Source: Amblyornis subalaris
Taxonomy: Eukaryota; Chordata; Aves; Passeriformes; Ptilonorhynchidae
Length of the DNA: 64,000 bases
Reading direction: 5' to 3'
Assembly: GCA_018881555.1 (NCBI GenBank)
Contig: JACAXG010000032.1
Span: forward strand, 2,120,837 to 2,184,836
The notes under the pieces were generated by a model. That model saw only the letters and a program-made list of their open reading frames with translations. It was not told where the DNA came from and did not search any database. Positions within the stretch are counted from its first letter, which is position 1. Each line of letters opens with the position of its first letter. This document shows, piece by piece, positions 1-11,832 of this stretch. A program made the translations under genes and the position numbers.

Positions 1-924
1 CTACTCATTTATATAGGCTGTAAGTTCTTAGCATGTTCCTATGAATCTACACAATGCCTTATACAACATCACTTCAGTAGGATCCTGTAGAGCCCCTTGT
101 CAGAACATATAATATATTCTTACAAACAAATGGTAATAAATTCTAATAGCAGTTAGTGCCGCATGAGGGTATCACAGAGGCACTGATTGTTCTTTCATTA
201 CACTGAGAAAAAGAAACATTCAGTCAATCAACACAGTGAATTCAAGGCCTGGCTATCAGCACTAATAATGTCACTGGTTGCCAAACGTAAGCAGAAAACT
301 GTCAGAGGAGGAAAGGGCGAATAGCTACAACCCACCTCTAAGGCGACCCAACATGACTCAGCCCACATCATTTTTCCACGTGAGATTTTCAGAGTGCTTT
401 TTATTTTTTTTTTCCTGGAGAATAAACCACTGTTAAAATAAACCACAAAAGCCACAACCCTCATAGCTCTCATTTGCCTCCTGCAGTCTGATCACAGGAA
501 TAAAGTATGAGAGCGTGAAGCACCTCTCTAGTGAAGCTGAAAGAGAAGGAGCTGACAAGCCAGGGAAATGTTCTTCTGTAACCTTGAACTTGTATTCACT
601 TCTCTCTGAAAACAAGATGTCTCAAGGCAGACAGGGGTGGAGGTGAAGTACTTCACAACATCAATACCATGTTATAAATACCTCAGAACTGTGGTAGCCT
701 GAAGGTTTTGTGGGCTCCATGGAATTTAAAATCAACCTACCACAGAGGGTTTTTTTAACACTGAAAAAAAATCCAAGTTCAGCTTGTTGCAATTATAAAT
801 TGGTGGAAAAAGAGGGCTGAACAAAGGAATAACTTCTGTTCAGTGATTCAGTACTTCAGCTGACAGAGAGCTGAGCCAGTAATCCGGGTGATACTCTGGA
901 GAACTAGGGTAGGACTGAGGAGCT
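1..924. other. Unannotated AT-rich non-coding sequence
   Basis: I see no exon, repeat family or RNA gene here. The open frames on the minus strand (81 and 60 codons) are short, with no recognisable domain or splice context. The stretch grades into the MIR relic that follows. Confidence 0.6.
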
Positions 925-1068
925 ATACTCAATTCTTGGCACATCCACAAACTGTATAATACTGGACAAGCCAGTAAGTCTGATTTGTTCCTCAGTACAT
1001 CCTTTCTGAAATGGACACACTCCTTCTGTACTTTACAACATAGTTGTGGGAATAAAAATCTTTAAACT
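925..1068 (+). repeat. MIR SINE relic
   Basis: The order of short matches follows the MIR core and its 3' part. It has a degraded form of the 'ggctctgccacttactagctg' region (about 935-955), then 'ggacaagccagtaa' (964-977) for the 'gggcaagtcacttaa' segment, then 'cctcagt' (991-997), then 'ctgaaatggac' (1007-1017) for 'ctgtaaaatgggg', and finally 'tagttgtgggaataaa' (1041-1056) for 'ggttgttgtgaggattaaa'. MIR is a tRNA-derived SINE that predates the mammal-bird split, so a heavily mutated copy in a bird is expected. The boundaries are approximate. The identification rests on motif order, not on an alignment score. Confidence 0.7.
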
Positions 1069-3980
1069 CTACTACAAATGATTTGCACAGACAGAAGGAC
1101 TTCTCACTGTTCATGAGACTCAGGCATCCTATCAGTTATTGGATAGAGGGAAAGGAGATATGACCCCCAAACTTGGTCTCTCCATGCTTTACATTCTCAG
1201 CACATTATAAAGTGCCTGGAAATCCAGGCTAATTGTGGAAACCTTGTGAAGAGTCTGTGTGAAGGTAAAGACACTTTCTGTAAGAGGTTGATCCTCTCGG
1301 TATTTTTTTCTTCAGCTTTTCGGACCATCCTGGGAGAAAAAGGATTAAAATAAATATAAATAAATACATAATTCCTCAACTTTGCTGTTAGGAAAAAGAA
1401 CAGAGAGAGAGTGAGATAAATAGATTTCATGAGAGCTCAGAAAACATGACTTGGGTGAGAGGCATACACAGGTAGGGAGGTAGCAAAAAATTCTGTCTGT
1501 GGTGGTGTAAGGAGCAGATGGACTCCAGCAGCTTTGCTCCTTGGTTTCATTGCTGCTGGTGGACACAGAGCCATGTCCCCAGTAGAGTTAGTGATTGAAG
1601 TCCAAGGGAAGAAAGAAGAGGAAAGGGGTCTAACAGAAAGCATCAGGAAAAAACAGCAAAATAAAAATTTTTTGTGCCCCACACTGCAGTTGAGTTCATT
1701 ACTGTTTTGGTTTTTTTTCCAAGCAAGAGCAGTGAGGATTACAAGGCTTGTTGGGGAAGACTGAAAAAAGACACAATAAAGGTTTTGGAGACAAGTTGTG
1801 GGTGGAAATGACATGATAAGTCTTAGACGTAGCTTTGGTAGACAGAGAAATGAGAAGAGCAAAATAAAAAAGTTTTGTGTTTTTTTTTTTTTTTACTGTG
1901 TAATTTAGTCAAATCTCTGTTGGAAGAATAAGACACAAACATTGAAGGTAATAGGATCTTATTTTAAGATAAGGGAAATAGTACTCTGCAGGTATTTTTT
2001 TTCCAAAACTACTTTTAGACAGCAAAATTACGTGAATTTAATCTTACCTATGGGACAAGACAGCAAAGCACTGTTCTCATCCAGCCATTAAGCTATAATG
2101 TCCTTTTACATGTTCATAAATTCCTCCTGCTTTTATCACAGTGACCTCAAAAGATGTTTCTAAAAATGCTATCTGATGGTATAACTCTAGAAGAAGCGCT
2201 TTCTAAACATAGGTCACAAAAGGCATTTTCACAACAGAAATGTAGTGGCCAAGTCAGTTCTCTTGCCTGCTGATGCTTTACAGAATCCAGGAAAGGGCAC
2301 CAGGGTATTATCAGTGGCTGATTGCCTTATTGGCATTCTCGGAGTATCTAGAACTGATCTAAAAGTGAAAGTTGGATTTTAGGAAATTCTTATACACTTT
2401 TATTTACTGGGGAAAGAAAGACAAGGGGAAGAATATAAGCCAATACTGTGCCTTTGGTCTACATTTAGCTTCTAATAAAGACCCCTGAAAAATACAGGTT
2501 GTTGTCTGTCTGCTGTTCCTATGACAGTGCTGCACAGAAGGCCTGTGATGGGGAGATGGAGACAGGTGTCTAACACAGACCTACTGCAGATGAAGAGTGG
2601 TTAATAAGCAGGGTGCTAACACGCGTCCTTCAGATCCGTGTAATCAGACCAGACACATTATCGAAACCAGGATGAAGCTAAAGGCTTCACTTTTCTAGGC
2701 ATCAAAAAAAAAAAAAGAGATGTGTGAATGAGAATATATGCACAAAATCAAAATACGTGCACCCCCCTGTTGACATGAAAGAGACTAATTAATTATCTAA
2801 CTTGTCACATCCCCAGCTAGTCTGCATTCTGTCTCGCATGCACATTCTCACTCCATCAGAGGTTGTTTTTTTCCAGGGATATAAAGCAAAATTTAAATTA
2901 AACACCTATAATGCTATGTCTGATATTAGAGATCACATAATTTTAAACACAACGAGAGAAAGGAAGAAGGAAATATAGATTCAGAGGGAAAAAAACCCAA
3001 AAACCAACAATAGAAAACCAAACCTATAGAAGGAAAAGTCAGGGAGATGCATAAAGTCTCACAAAAACACACAGTAAGAGGGGAAACAAATAGGTGACAT
3101 GAATGTGTGCAGACACACGCACACACAAATCTCTTCTTGGGTTAATAGCGCTTTACAGATGCATCTAATATTTCTGGTAAACAGCTACTCTCTACCAATT
3201 CTCTTTCTCTAAACTTCTAGACTATTATTCCTGAAATAAGCAGTGCATCAGGCATCTGTCCTGTCTGGTTATTCACTTTTAACCATAAGCTGAAAATCAG
3301 TCAATTCTAAAAATAAATACGTAACCCTTTCCATTTATTTTAGCTCTGAAGTTTTATTCTGATGTAGCTGTGTTTTCCCTATTTCATCAAATTTCTGCAT
3401 TAATGTCCTTATCCTGTCCTTTTTTCATATCTTGCTCACTGTTTGCTGTACTTTGTTGGGCTCATGAACAGCTTCAGCACGGACACACAGCAGAGTCCAA
3501 CAGCTTATATTTCCCACTGGCTAATGTGCAAGGATTTAGTACTTTGAGATCAAATGAAACCGAGACAGGAACCAACCCAGGATTTGCTTTGCAAAATCCC
3601 AAATTTCCTTCTTCGGCCTTTAGTTTGCACTCACTTCAGAACAAAGAGTATTTCTGTTTCTGTCACAGGAGAAGAGCATTTGGATAATATACATGCTAAA
3701 ATTATTAAATTTTGTACAGCTTTTTTAAATGGAGGAACAGAAATTGCAGTGCAGAATTCGAGGAAATCCAATTGACATTTTCAAACTGCAAATAAAAATA
3801 AAAATAAACACTTTCCCCTGATTTTAGTGTAAAACAACTGCTTTTTAAAATAATAAAAATAAAAAAAAGAATGCTATGGAAAACTGAGATATAGTAATAT
3901 ATTAAAAAAAAGCACAATATTTTCACAATAACCAATTTTTAACTATTTTTAAATGAGCTCTTACGTTTCATAGGTCTTAA
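1069..3980. other. Unannotated non-coding sequence with homopolymers
   Basis: No gene was recognised. Visible low-complexity features are a run of 15 T at 1880-1894, an A run at about 2704-2715, a short CA-rich stretch near 3111-3126 and A/T-rich 'aaaata' runs at about 3789-3870. The 141-codon minus-strand frame at 1437-1862 and the 105-codon plus frame at 3370-3687 have no recognisable domain or conserved-looking motif. I treat both as chance. Confidence 0.6.
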
Positions 3981-3989
3981 AAAGCCACA

Positions 3990-4362
3990 GTGACCATTTA
4001 GTTTAACAGCCTCCAAAACACTGAACGATTAATTTGGCTTCATAATTCCAGTCTCAAACCAAATAATCTGAAGATGATCTAAACTGTGTGTCACAGAAAA
4101 ATATGGATTTTTTTTAAGGTTTCCAGAGACAGGCAGTCTACAATAACATATGATTTGGCAGTTATTTACCTGAATCATTAAAAATTAGAACCTTTATTTC
4201 CACTTTGAATTTCCTTTCCTCCATCTTCCAGTCCCTGGTTCTGATTATACCTGTCTGTGAGATTAAACCTCTCAGCTAGATTTGGAAGTTGTCTTCTCTT
4301 GTAAACATTCTTCCTGTTTTGATATACGTGACTATGTCTGAAAATATCCTCTTTATCATCAA
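3990..4362 (-). repeat. Ancient L3/CR1-like LINE relic
   Basis: The segment reads, on the minus strand, as the 3' region of an old CR1-clade (L3-like) LINE known from reptile and other amniote genomes. On the plus strand the diagnostic pieces appear in the expected order. 'accatttagtttaacagcct' (3991-4010) matches the 'catttagtctgacctcc' piece. A piece around 4174-4206 matches the 'attaaaaatttgcacctta' region. 'ccagtccctggttctgatta' (4229-4248) matches 'ccagccattggttcttgtta', and 'gtgagattaaacc' (4257-4269) matches 'gctagattaaaga'. Divergence is high and there are internal deletions, so it is much older than the avian-type CR1 copies elsewhere in the window. The family is recalled, not searched. 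Confidence 0.7.
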
Positions 4363-7300
4363 AAACGGATGAAATATGATATAGCTTGAAGGCAAAACCA
4401 GATGTTTTGGTGACAATTCTTCATAGTGTCTCCAGCTGAAGACAATAACACTATTAAAAAAAAAAGGAGAGAAAGTGAAGGTAAAAAGTTAGCCAAGAGT
4501 AAAAGAAATTGGAAAGAAGCTTGTAAGCATATCCAAAAAACCAAAAAACCCTCAAACACATGCATCCCTGCTCATTCCAGCATCCCTGCATGCTGCCCTG
4601 GCTGTCCCTTGCTGGCTGGCTGCCGTTTCCCTGCAGCATTCCAGGGGATATTCAGCCCGGACTGGGCAGGATAGTGATGCCATGAGGCAACTTCTGGCAG
4701 CCCCAAAGCAGACTCAAACTGCTGCCTCTCTTGCTCCAAGATTGTNCCCTACTGTTCGAATATTTTATGCTACGTCAATGTGCTCTTTCAGGTTGATTTC
4801 TATGTTTCAAAAGTAACTTTGAAATTCCCTGCTGAATGTCCAGCCAATACTTATTTATTTACTATGATGGGGCTTGGCAAACACACTCCAGACACTGTTG
4901 TCCGCTTTATCTGTGTGCTTTCGCATTTCCGTTTTTAACAGGGGTTGTTGCTCAGGCCCTTTGCCAGGATATTTGGTTGCAGGGAGTGAGCAGGCACCTG
5001 CATGTGGCCAGGTGTCATCTGCAGCCTGGCTGAGCACAGGTGGTTCATGGGCCTTTAGCCATGTTAAAATACAGTTACGGTAGACATCTCTGTCTAGAGA
5101 ATGCTGATGTGTACTCAAAGGGTGTTAGTGGAGTATAGTTAGGACAGAATTTGGCTTCCCTAATATTAGATACCAAAAAATTAGTTGGTTGGGTCTAGGC
5201 AGGACATATTTTATAGCTAATGGAGAGAAATCAACATTACTGGAAGCTGATTAATCTCAATTCTCCTAGAGGGTAATTTTAAGATGGGAAATACCTCTCT
5301 CTGTTGACTCTGAAAGAAACCTATAAATACTTGCTTTGATTTTGACCAAAACCTGTTAAATGGCTCAATTACAGAACAGTACTAGAAACTTGTGAGCAAA
5401 GGTATTTAGAATTCCTAACTCCTGTTAGGTTCTTTTTTCATCACCTGTTTTTTTAACATTCCTTTTTCATGAATTCTCAAATTTTCTAGCCCTATTGAAA
5501 GAAACACTCTCAAAGACAGGCAAATAAGAAGGATTAGTAGGTTTGATAGTGAAGTAGGAATATCCTTGGAGAGAATATTTATCAAGGGAAAAAAAAAAAG
5601 ATGGAACATAGTAGGTAAGTGTTAATCATAAGGTTGTTGAACTGAAAAAGGGAGCCAAGATTTTTCTGGGAATAGCAGGGACTGTCTCAGATGTGAGCTT
5701 CATGATAGATCTGAACTAGGAATAGGGGTCATAATACTGCCCCATTACTGGTTATAAATTTGAAGAGTAGGATGACTTTCCCTAATTTTCTACAAAATTG
5801 TTGAATCTCTGTGGAAAATGTGATTTTTTAAAGTGTATGTAATACCTGAGCATCTACATTGCTTTCCATCAGGTATTTTGCATATAATCAAGGTTTAGAA
5901 GTAGTTCGAAATATGTTTTATATGCCACATGCAGTTTGTTTTGGAACCACCAAGAAAGAAAAAATAGATCCTTGAGCATACATGGACACACACACAGAGC
6001 CATGCATGCAGAGAAAAACAAAGAGAGACTTGTTATAAGGCAGAGGGCCCATGCTTTTGAAACAATCATCAGCCTGGCTTTACGTTTACATCAGAGCAAG
6101 AGAACAAAAGACGGGGATCATAACAGTGCACTAATCTGATCTTATTCTGGCTCTTTCTCTGCAAAAAAGAGACTGTTCATAACATCTGAGAGGCATGTTT
6201 TTTCATATCTATCTAAAGCACTCTTTATCCCAAGCCATGTGGTTCAATTCGGCTTGAGATGAGAAGTCAGCCAAAGAGGGGACAGTAGCAAATAAGGGAT
6301 TCACACTCTGGAGAACAGCCTGCTCCAGCTCTAATTGCAAGACACACACACACAAAGAGATTTTGATAGCTTGGGTACCACATAGCCATCAAATGCTGCC
6401 TGTACTGCAGGTGTTTTTTGTTTATTTGTTTTTCCTCCCTCTGGATTATGAAAATGTTCTTTACAGCTCATCTGAAACATAATCCTTGCTTTCCTGTTTA
6501 TTCAGAGTAAAAAGAATCAAACCATAGCAAAACACAGCACCCGGCTTTCACTGATCGTATGAGACATTTAGAGACTTGGAAAAGTGTCGGATCCTGCTTT
6601 ATAGCTAAGCTCCGCAAACCAGCAGAGCAAAACAGAGCCCACTCCGAACAAACAGAGAAATTTCCAGGCTTTTCTCTGGGATGTAAAGGATCCTGCTGCT
6701 CCATCCACCTCCTACAGAAGGGCGAAGAGATGAGCTGTCCAAACAGAGTTCCCTCCCCTAGAACAACTGAAAGATACAGGCATCTAACCTGACAAAGATG
6801 TTCTGTTTCAAATCTGCCTGGAGCTGTCCCACCCCTCATAAAGTCCAGAGACTTCCTCTGAAGGATTGTTTTTTGGATATCACATCTCTGGATGACACCA
6901 ACGCTTCTCCAAATCAATAAATGCAAAACTCAGCAGTCTACTGTTCGTGGTGCACTGAAACTCTAGCTTCGCTTGACTTTGTTTGCAGACTGTCATTGCT
7001 GTCTTGCAATAGGTGAACATCTAAGGCCACAGGAACTGAGGGTTCAAGCATCTGAGGGTCAGCTTCTCTTTCAGACAATAATTTTCTCTACAGACTGACA
7101 TCTTTGGATTAACCATTCCTACTTTTCTTTTAGCAGTACCACATGGAATGGTAGTGGCATCCTCAGTAACAAATTTGGGTAGTGAGTAAGGTTCATTTTT
7201 CTCCCTCCTAGTTGTTAGGCAGGCTGCATAGGGGCAAACCCCATGTATTTTGCTAGGAAATCATGAAGAAAGAAGTGAGCTTTTGTGTAGAAGGGGACTG

Positions 7301-10300
7301 AAAGAGCCAAAAGCCCCACAACAGCATCTTGCATATTCTTCAGGTATGGTTTTATAACAGAGTAGTACCAGCTTTGAGGAGAAAAAGATTATAAAAACTT
7401 GGTTTAATTGTTATAATGGACACTGAGAATTTCTTTCCACCTCTAGAAAAGCATCATTCTCTTCAGAAAGGATGAATTTGTTTCTTCTTAAACTGCCTAA
7501 TGAGATGAACGAATATCAGACAACAATAATTTCTTCTAATTACAGGAAGTCTAGAATAAATTAAAGCAGGGAAATATCTATTTCTCTCTCTTGTTATGTT
7601 TTGTTTTGTTTTTTTGTACAGCAGCATTTTCAGTGTTCATCAACGTTGCCCCTAAGGCAGAAACAGAGTCATGCATGATCAATTTGTCTTACAAGTCTTC
7701 CAAAATAGTTCCCTGTCTCCATTTAGCACTGTCAAGGTTTGTTCTTATTTGCCATTTCAGACAAGATTTAGAGCTTCCACACTTTGATTCTTGGGATGAA
7801 GGAGGATTAAAGTTTTCATTGCTTGTTTGTAATGAGGCAAATTGTAACTCTAATTATGTAACCAATTTGCTACAGTTAACTCTTGAAAAGAACAGCCATG
7901 GTCCAGGCAAATGCTCGTTTTGTGTTGATGAGGTCTGTCATCAGTGCAGAAAGTGCAAGTTGAAAGGCAATAGGATCTGGGTGCCTAAAATTGACATGGT
8001 TTTGAAAAATCCGATGGTAATCATTGAATGGCTGGAAAAATAGTGCAGATAGCAGTGACTGCTTAAGGCTAATGCAAGGAAATCCAAACCTTTTTGTGTA
8101 TTTTCCTTCACATTAATCCTGTTCTGAGATCAGAGGAATTTCATTAAAAGACCCAAGCTAGTTAAGATCTAGCCTCCAAGTAATGCATTAATCAATTTTA
8201 AGGGAAAAGAGACCTTTCTGATCACCTGCATTACACAGGAGGCAGACATATACATCTCGCTTTTTATTGGAACCAATAACTTAATGCCAAATTCATAATT
8301 TCTAAAAAGATAACTTGTCTTCTTCAAAGGACTCCTAAATATGGAAAGTTCATTGGTAAATTGCCCCCGTTTTTAATTTAACTCTTACTAAAAATGAGCA
8401 ACTTATTTTTCATTGCTTGTTGCTTGCTTCAGCCTCCAGACTTGGGATTTTCTTCTGTCTTTAATGATACAGCATTAAAAGGACATGCATATTTCTGGTA
8501 TCTTCTTCCTTGGTCAGTATTCTTACATTGAGGTCTCATTGTTTCTCCACATTCTCCCTCACTAAGTAAATGTAGGCTGGATTTTTTTCAGATTCTCATT
8601 AGAAGAGTATTTTTTCAGATCCTGGGAGAGAATTTTGGACAGAAGAGAGCAGCTGACAGGTCTTGGTAGTTCTTTGGATCAATATTGTGTCCAGTTTATC
8701 TCCATATACTGGTCATGACCTTTTTGGAAATCCCTGCTCTTTCAAGGTGTGGTCCCACAGTTGAGATGTGCATCCTCACTTTTCAATCCCAGATGGATTA
8801 TGCTTTGCTGTAATACAGTACAGGTTCTTTGACCACAGCAGACTTATAACATTATTCACTCAGTACTGATGGGCGAATACTACTGTTAGTCAATATTCAG
8901 CTCTTTATATTATCAACAAAACTTCTTTCAATGACATATTCTGCCTGTTCATTGAAAAAAATTATCTGTGAACAATGTGTTATAAGCACTGTAAATAATT
9001 TGTGCTACCTCAGTGTCCCAGGCACGTGTGTGTTTCTGTATCTGTGAGCACTTCCTAAATATACATTATTTTGCTGCTGCTGTTTGAGTTTCGATGTGCA
9101 GAATCAAGTGCTTTGCTAAAGTACTGTGCAGTGTGTAATGGGCTGTGGTCTTGTGGGAAAAAAGACAACAGCAAAGTTAGGTGTGCTAGCAGCTAAGAGA
9201 TACACTTGAATAAGTGATAGGACGGTCGTAAATATTCCAATGCTGCAAGTGAAAGGCTTTTGGAGCATCCTTGGGTCACTCTTGAGAGTACATAAAAAGA
9301 ATAAAAGATTTCAGAGACCAGTGCAATTGCTTACATTTCTTCTGCTTGTTGGCAGCTTAAAAGTGCAAAAATGAAAGTCACTTTTGCATCTTTACAGAGT
9401 TCCAGTGTGCTTCAGAAATTCTTCCCTGAGACAGCCAAAGTAATTGCATAAATATATTTTAGCCCAAAATAAAACCCACTGTTCCACATTGGAGTTATTT
9501 CTTCTCGTTGAGGCTTCACAGACAACGCTTTTACTGACAGAAAGAGTTTAGCTGTTTGAATTGAGAGAATTGTGACTCATATTTTGAGATCCAGAGCCTC
9601 TTCGTTCTTGCCTTAGACATGCTGTGGGGCATAACAACAGGTATAAATGAAAAATCTATTCCTCAAAAAAAAAAAAAAAAGAAAAAGGAAGCGTGAGAGA
9701 TGTGGAGTAGTTTATCATGGAAGAGTTGGGCAACTTTGCCGCTGGGTTAGTAATCTGAATAAGTATTTTCTGGCAGTGAGCATTGGGGAAAAAAAAGGAA
9801 AAAAAAGATGAAATATTTCTATATTAGGCTGGAAAAATGCTTATGAATACCCAGATAGTTTCACTCATATAAGAACACTTGATAGGAGATCAGGAAAATC
9901 AAACCAAAAAGATAGGACCCTAAAGTGCCCTTTGAATTAAATACAGGCACTGACATTTAGGAAAGTGACACAAGTGATTTCTCACTGCAACTCTTGGGGT
10001 GCTGGGAGTCTCTTCCTCAGATTTTTGGGATTCAGAAAAAAGGCATCCTTAAACTAATTCTTCCTATGGTTGTTGGACTACACTGAATTCAGCTGAGATT
10101 GTAGAGGTGATGTCACCACGTGCCTTGACACAATGGATTAATTGATTGTGAGGTGTTCAGGTAAGTGGGAATCTTGATATTCAAACATTTAGTTTTAGAT
10201 TGTTTCTAACATTTACTGAGGAAGTGTTTAAATACCCTTGAGACTATCAAAGCAGCCTTTTTGTCAGCCTGATTTATAATTCTCTGATTTTAATTTCTTG

Positions 10301-11669
10301 CTTGCAAAGTGTCCCTTCTCCCACTAGACAGATTGACTCTCCCTCAGCATTTGCCATGATGACACCACTCTCCTGGACTTTGGAAATGGTGGGTTCAGAA
10401 TGTCTCCAACATCAAGCCTTGCACTTCCTGCTCAAGTGTTTCTTACCCACAAGCCACAACTATGAGCAAAAGGGGTTTCCTTGTGAATTTTGTCCCCATC
10501 TTCCTTTCAGAAAACAGTAGGCTTGAGCTATATTTCATAGAAGTGCCTCGTGGTAGCATCCACACCTATGTTCAACTTAGAGAAAAAATATCAGACACTT
10601 CCTAGCGTTGCCAGCTCTGAGCTGCTGTTGGTTTTGTTTGGCTCTTGTTGTAGCTCTGGATCTGGGAGCAAAGCCCTCCATCATGCACAGGGAACAGACT
10701 TCGGCACAGCAGCTCCCACCGTAAGACAGAAGTTTTAACTTTCTGGATCTGGACCATGCCTCTTAAATATCCAGAAAACAATCACTGGTGAAATAGGATG
10801 AATCTATGGACGTAATTGACAACTGCAAAAAATAAATCTGAAAGCAGAAACACGAGGCATATAGGAAAATTGTCCCAGATTCAGTGCTGGTATTTGTGAG
10901 GGCACCTTCTCGATATTGTCATGCCTGTTTATAGCAGCAGTGTATTCATCCTGCTCTGTGCATTGAATAGGACAACAGGGATTAGCATTTAGAATAGAGT
11001 GAAGACCTTTTCAGCTGTCCCCAGATGACTGTGTTGATTTTGGAGTTCCTGTAAAGTCTACTGCTATGTCATGTTCCCAGATACTGTATTTTATTTACTG
11101 GTACTGAATGGTTGTCTGTGTCAACTCAAGTTACAAAAACAAATGGGATCTTTTCTGGCAGATTTTTAGGATACAGTCTCTGATTGATGTAAAGTGCTAA
11201 ACTCCAAAGTGCATATGAAATGGTGAATGTAAAATGTGAATTCTCACTATTTCTTTATAAGGAACGGTTTTCCCCCCCTAGAAACCTTGTCATGCAAAAC
11301 AGCGAATAACAAGTAACATTCCCATCACAGTGGGTGTAATAGAACATGATCACCTGTGGCACTGACAAGAGTGAGCAAGCAGTGTGGCAGGACAATGCTT
11401 TCAGAGTCGTTGACAGAAAACAGGAAATAGTGATTATTATTTGTTTNTCATCAGTTCTTTCCCTTATGGATGCTGATCACTGGGATAATATTTACTAACT
11501 GACTGTCATAAGCCTACCATGTTTTACCTAAAGCTTTTTCAGATACCATTACAGTCTGTGTTTTCTTGGCTGCTAATGTTCCTCTTGAGCAGAGTTTCTG
11601 TATTATTTGTCCCACTGTTGGAATGAATTACTTGCTATGGTGTTACTTGTCAAAACCAATAGCAAATTG
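4363..11669. other. Unannotated non-coding sequence
   Basis: No gene or recognisable repeat family could be supported. A relatively GC-rich patch lies at about 4560-4740, and another at about 4920-5045; both may be unrecognised repeats. A CA-rich tract is at about 6341-6355, and a run of 16 A is at 9665-9680. One N is at 4746. The 142-codon minus frame at 6498-6926 has no recognisable domain. The 150-codon frame at 7591-8043 is discussed as a finding. It starts at TTG, and its first in-frame ATG is near 7672. Confidence 0.55.
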
Positions 11670-11832
11670 GTTTTGAATGTCCCAGCCCTGGAAGTGTCCA
11701 AGGTCAGGTTGGATGGGGCTTTGAGAAACCTGATCTAGTGAAAGACATCTTTGCCAATGGAAGGGGAAGTGGATGAATTGGTATTTACAAGGTCCCTTCC
11801 AACCCAAACCTTTGTATGATTCTATGATTCTT
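11670..11832 (+). repeat. CR1 LINE, 3' fragment
   Basis: This is a 5'-truncated CR1 3' end. It contains 'ccctggaagtgtccaaggtc' (11686-11705), 'aggttggatggggctttgag' (11705-11724), a degraded 'ctgatctagtg' step, 'aaggtcccttccaaccca' (11790-11807), and the terminal 'atgattctatgattc' tail (11818-11832). CR1 is the dominant non-LTR retroposon of birds. Copies are usually truncated at the 5' end and end in a short ATTCTATGA-type microsatellite instead of poly(A), as here. The long minus-strand open frame over this piece (11643-12002) is antisense to it and is not a gene. Confidence 0.93.

Noticed and set aside
1437..1862. 141-codon minus-strand frame
   Set aside because: No domain. Low-complexity Phe/Ser/Leu composition from the purine-rich opposite strand.
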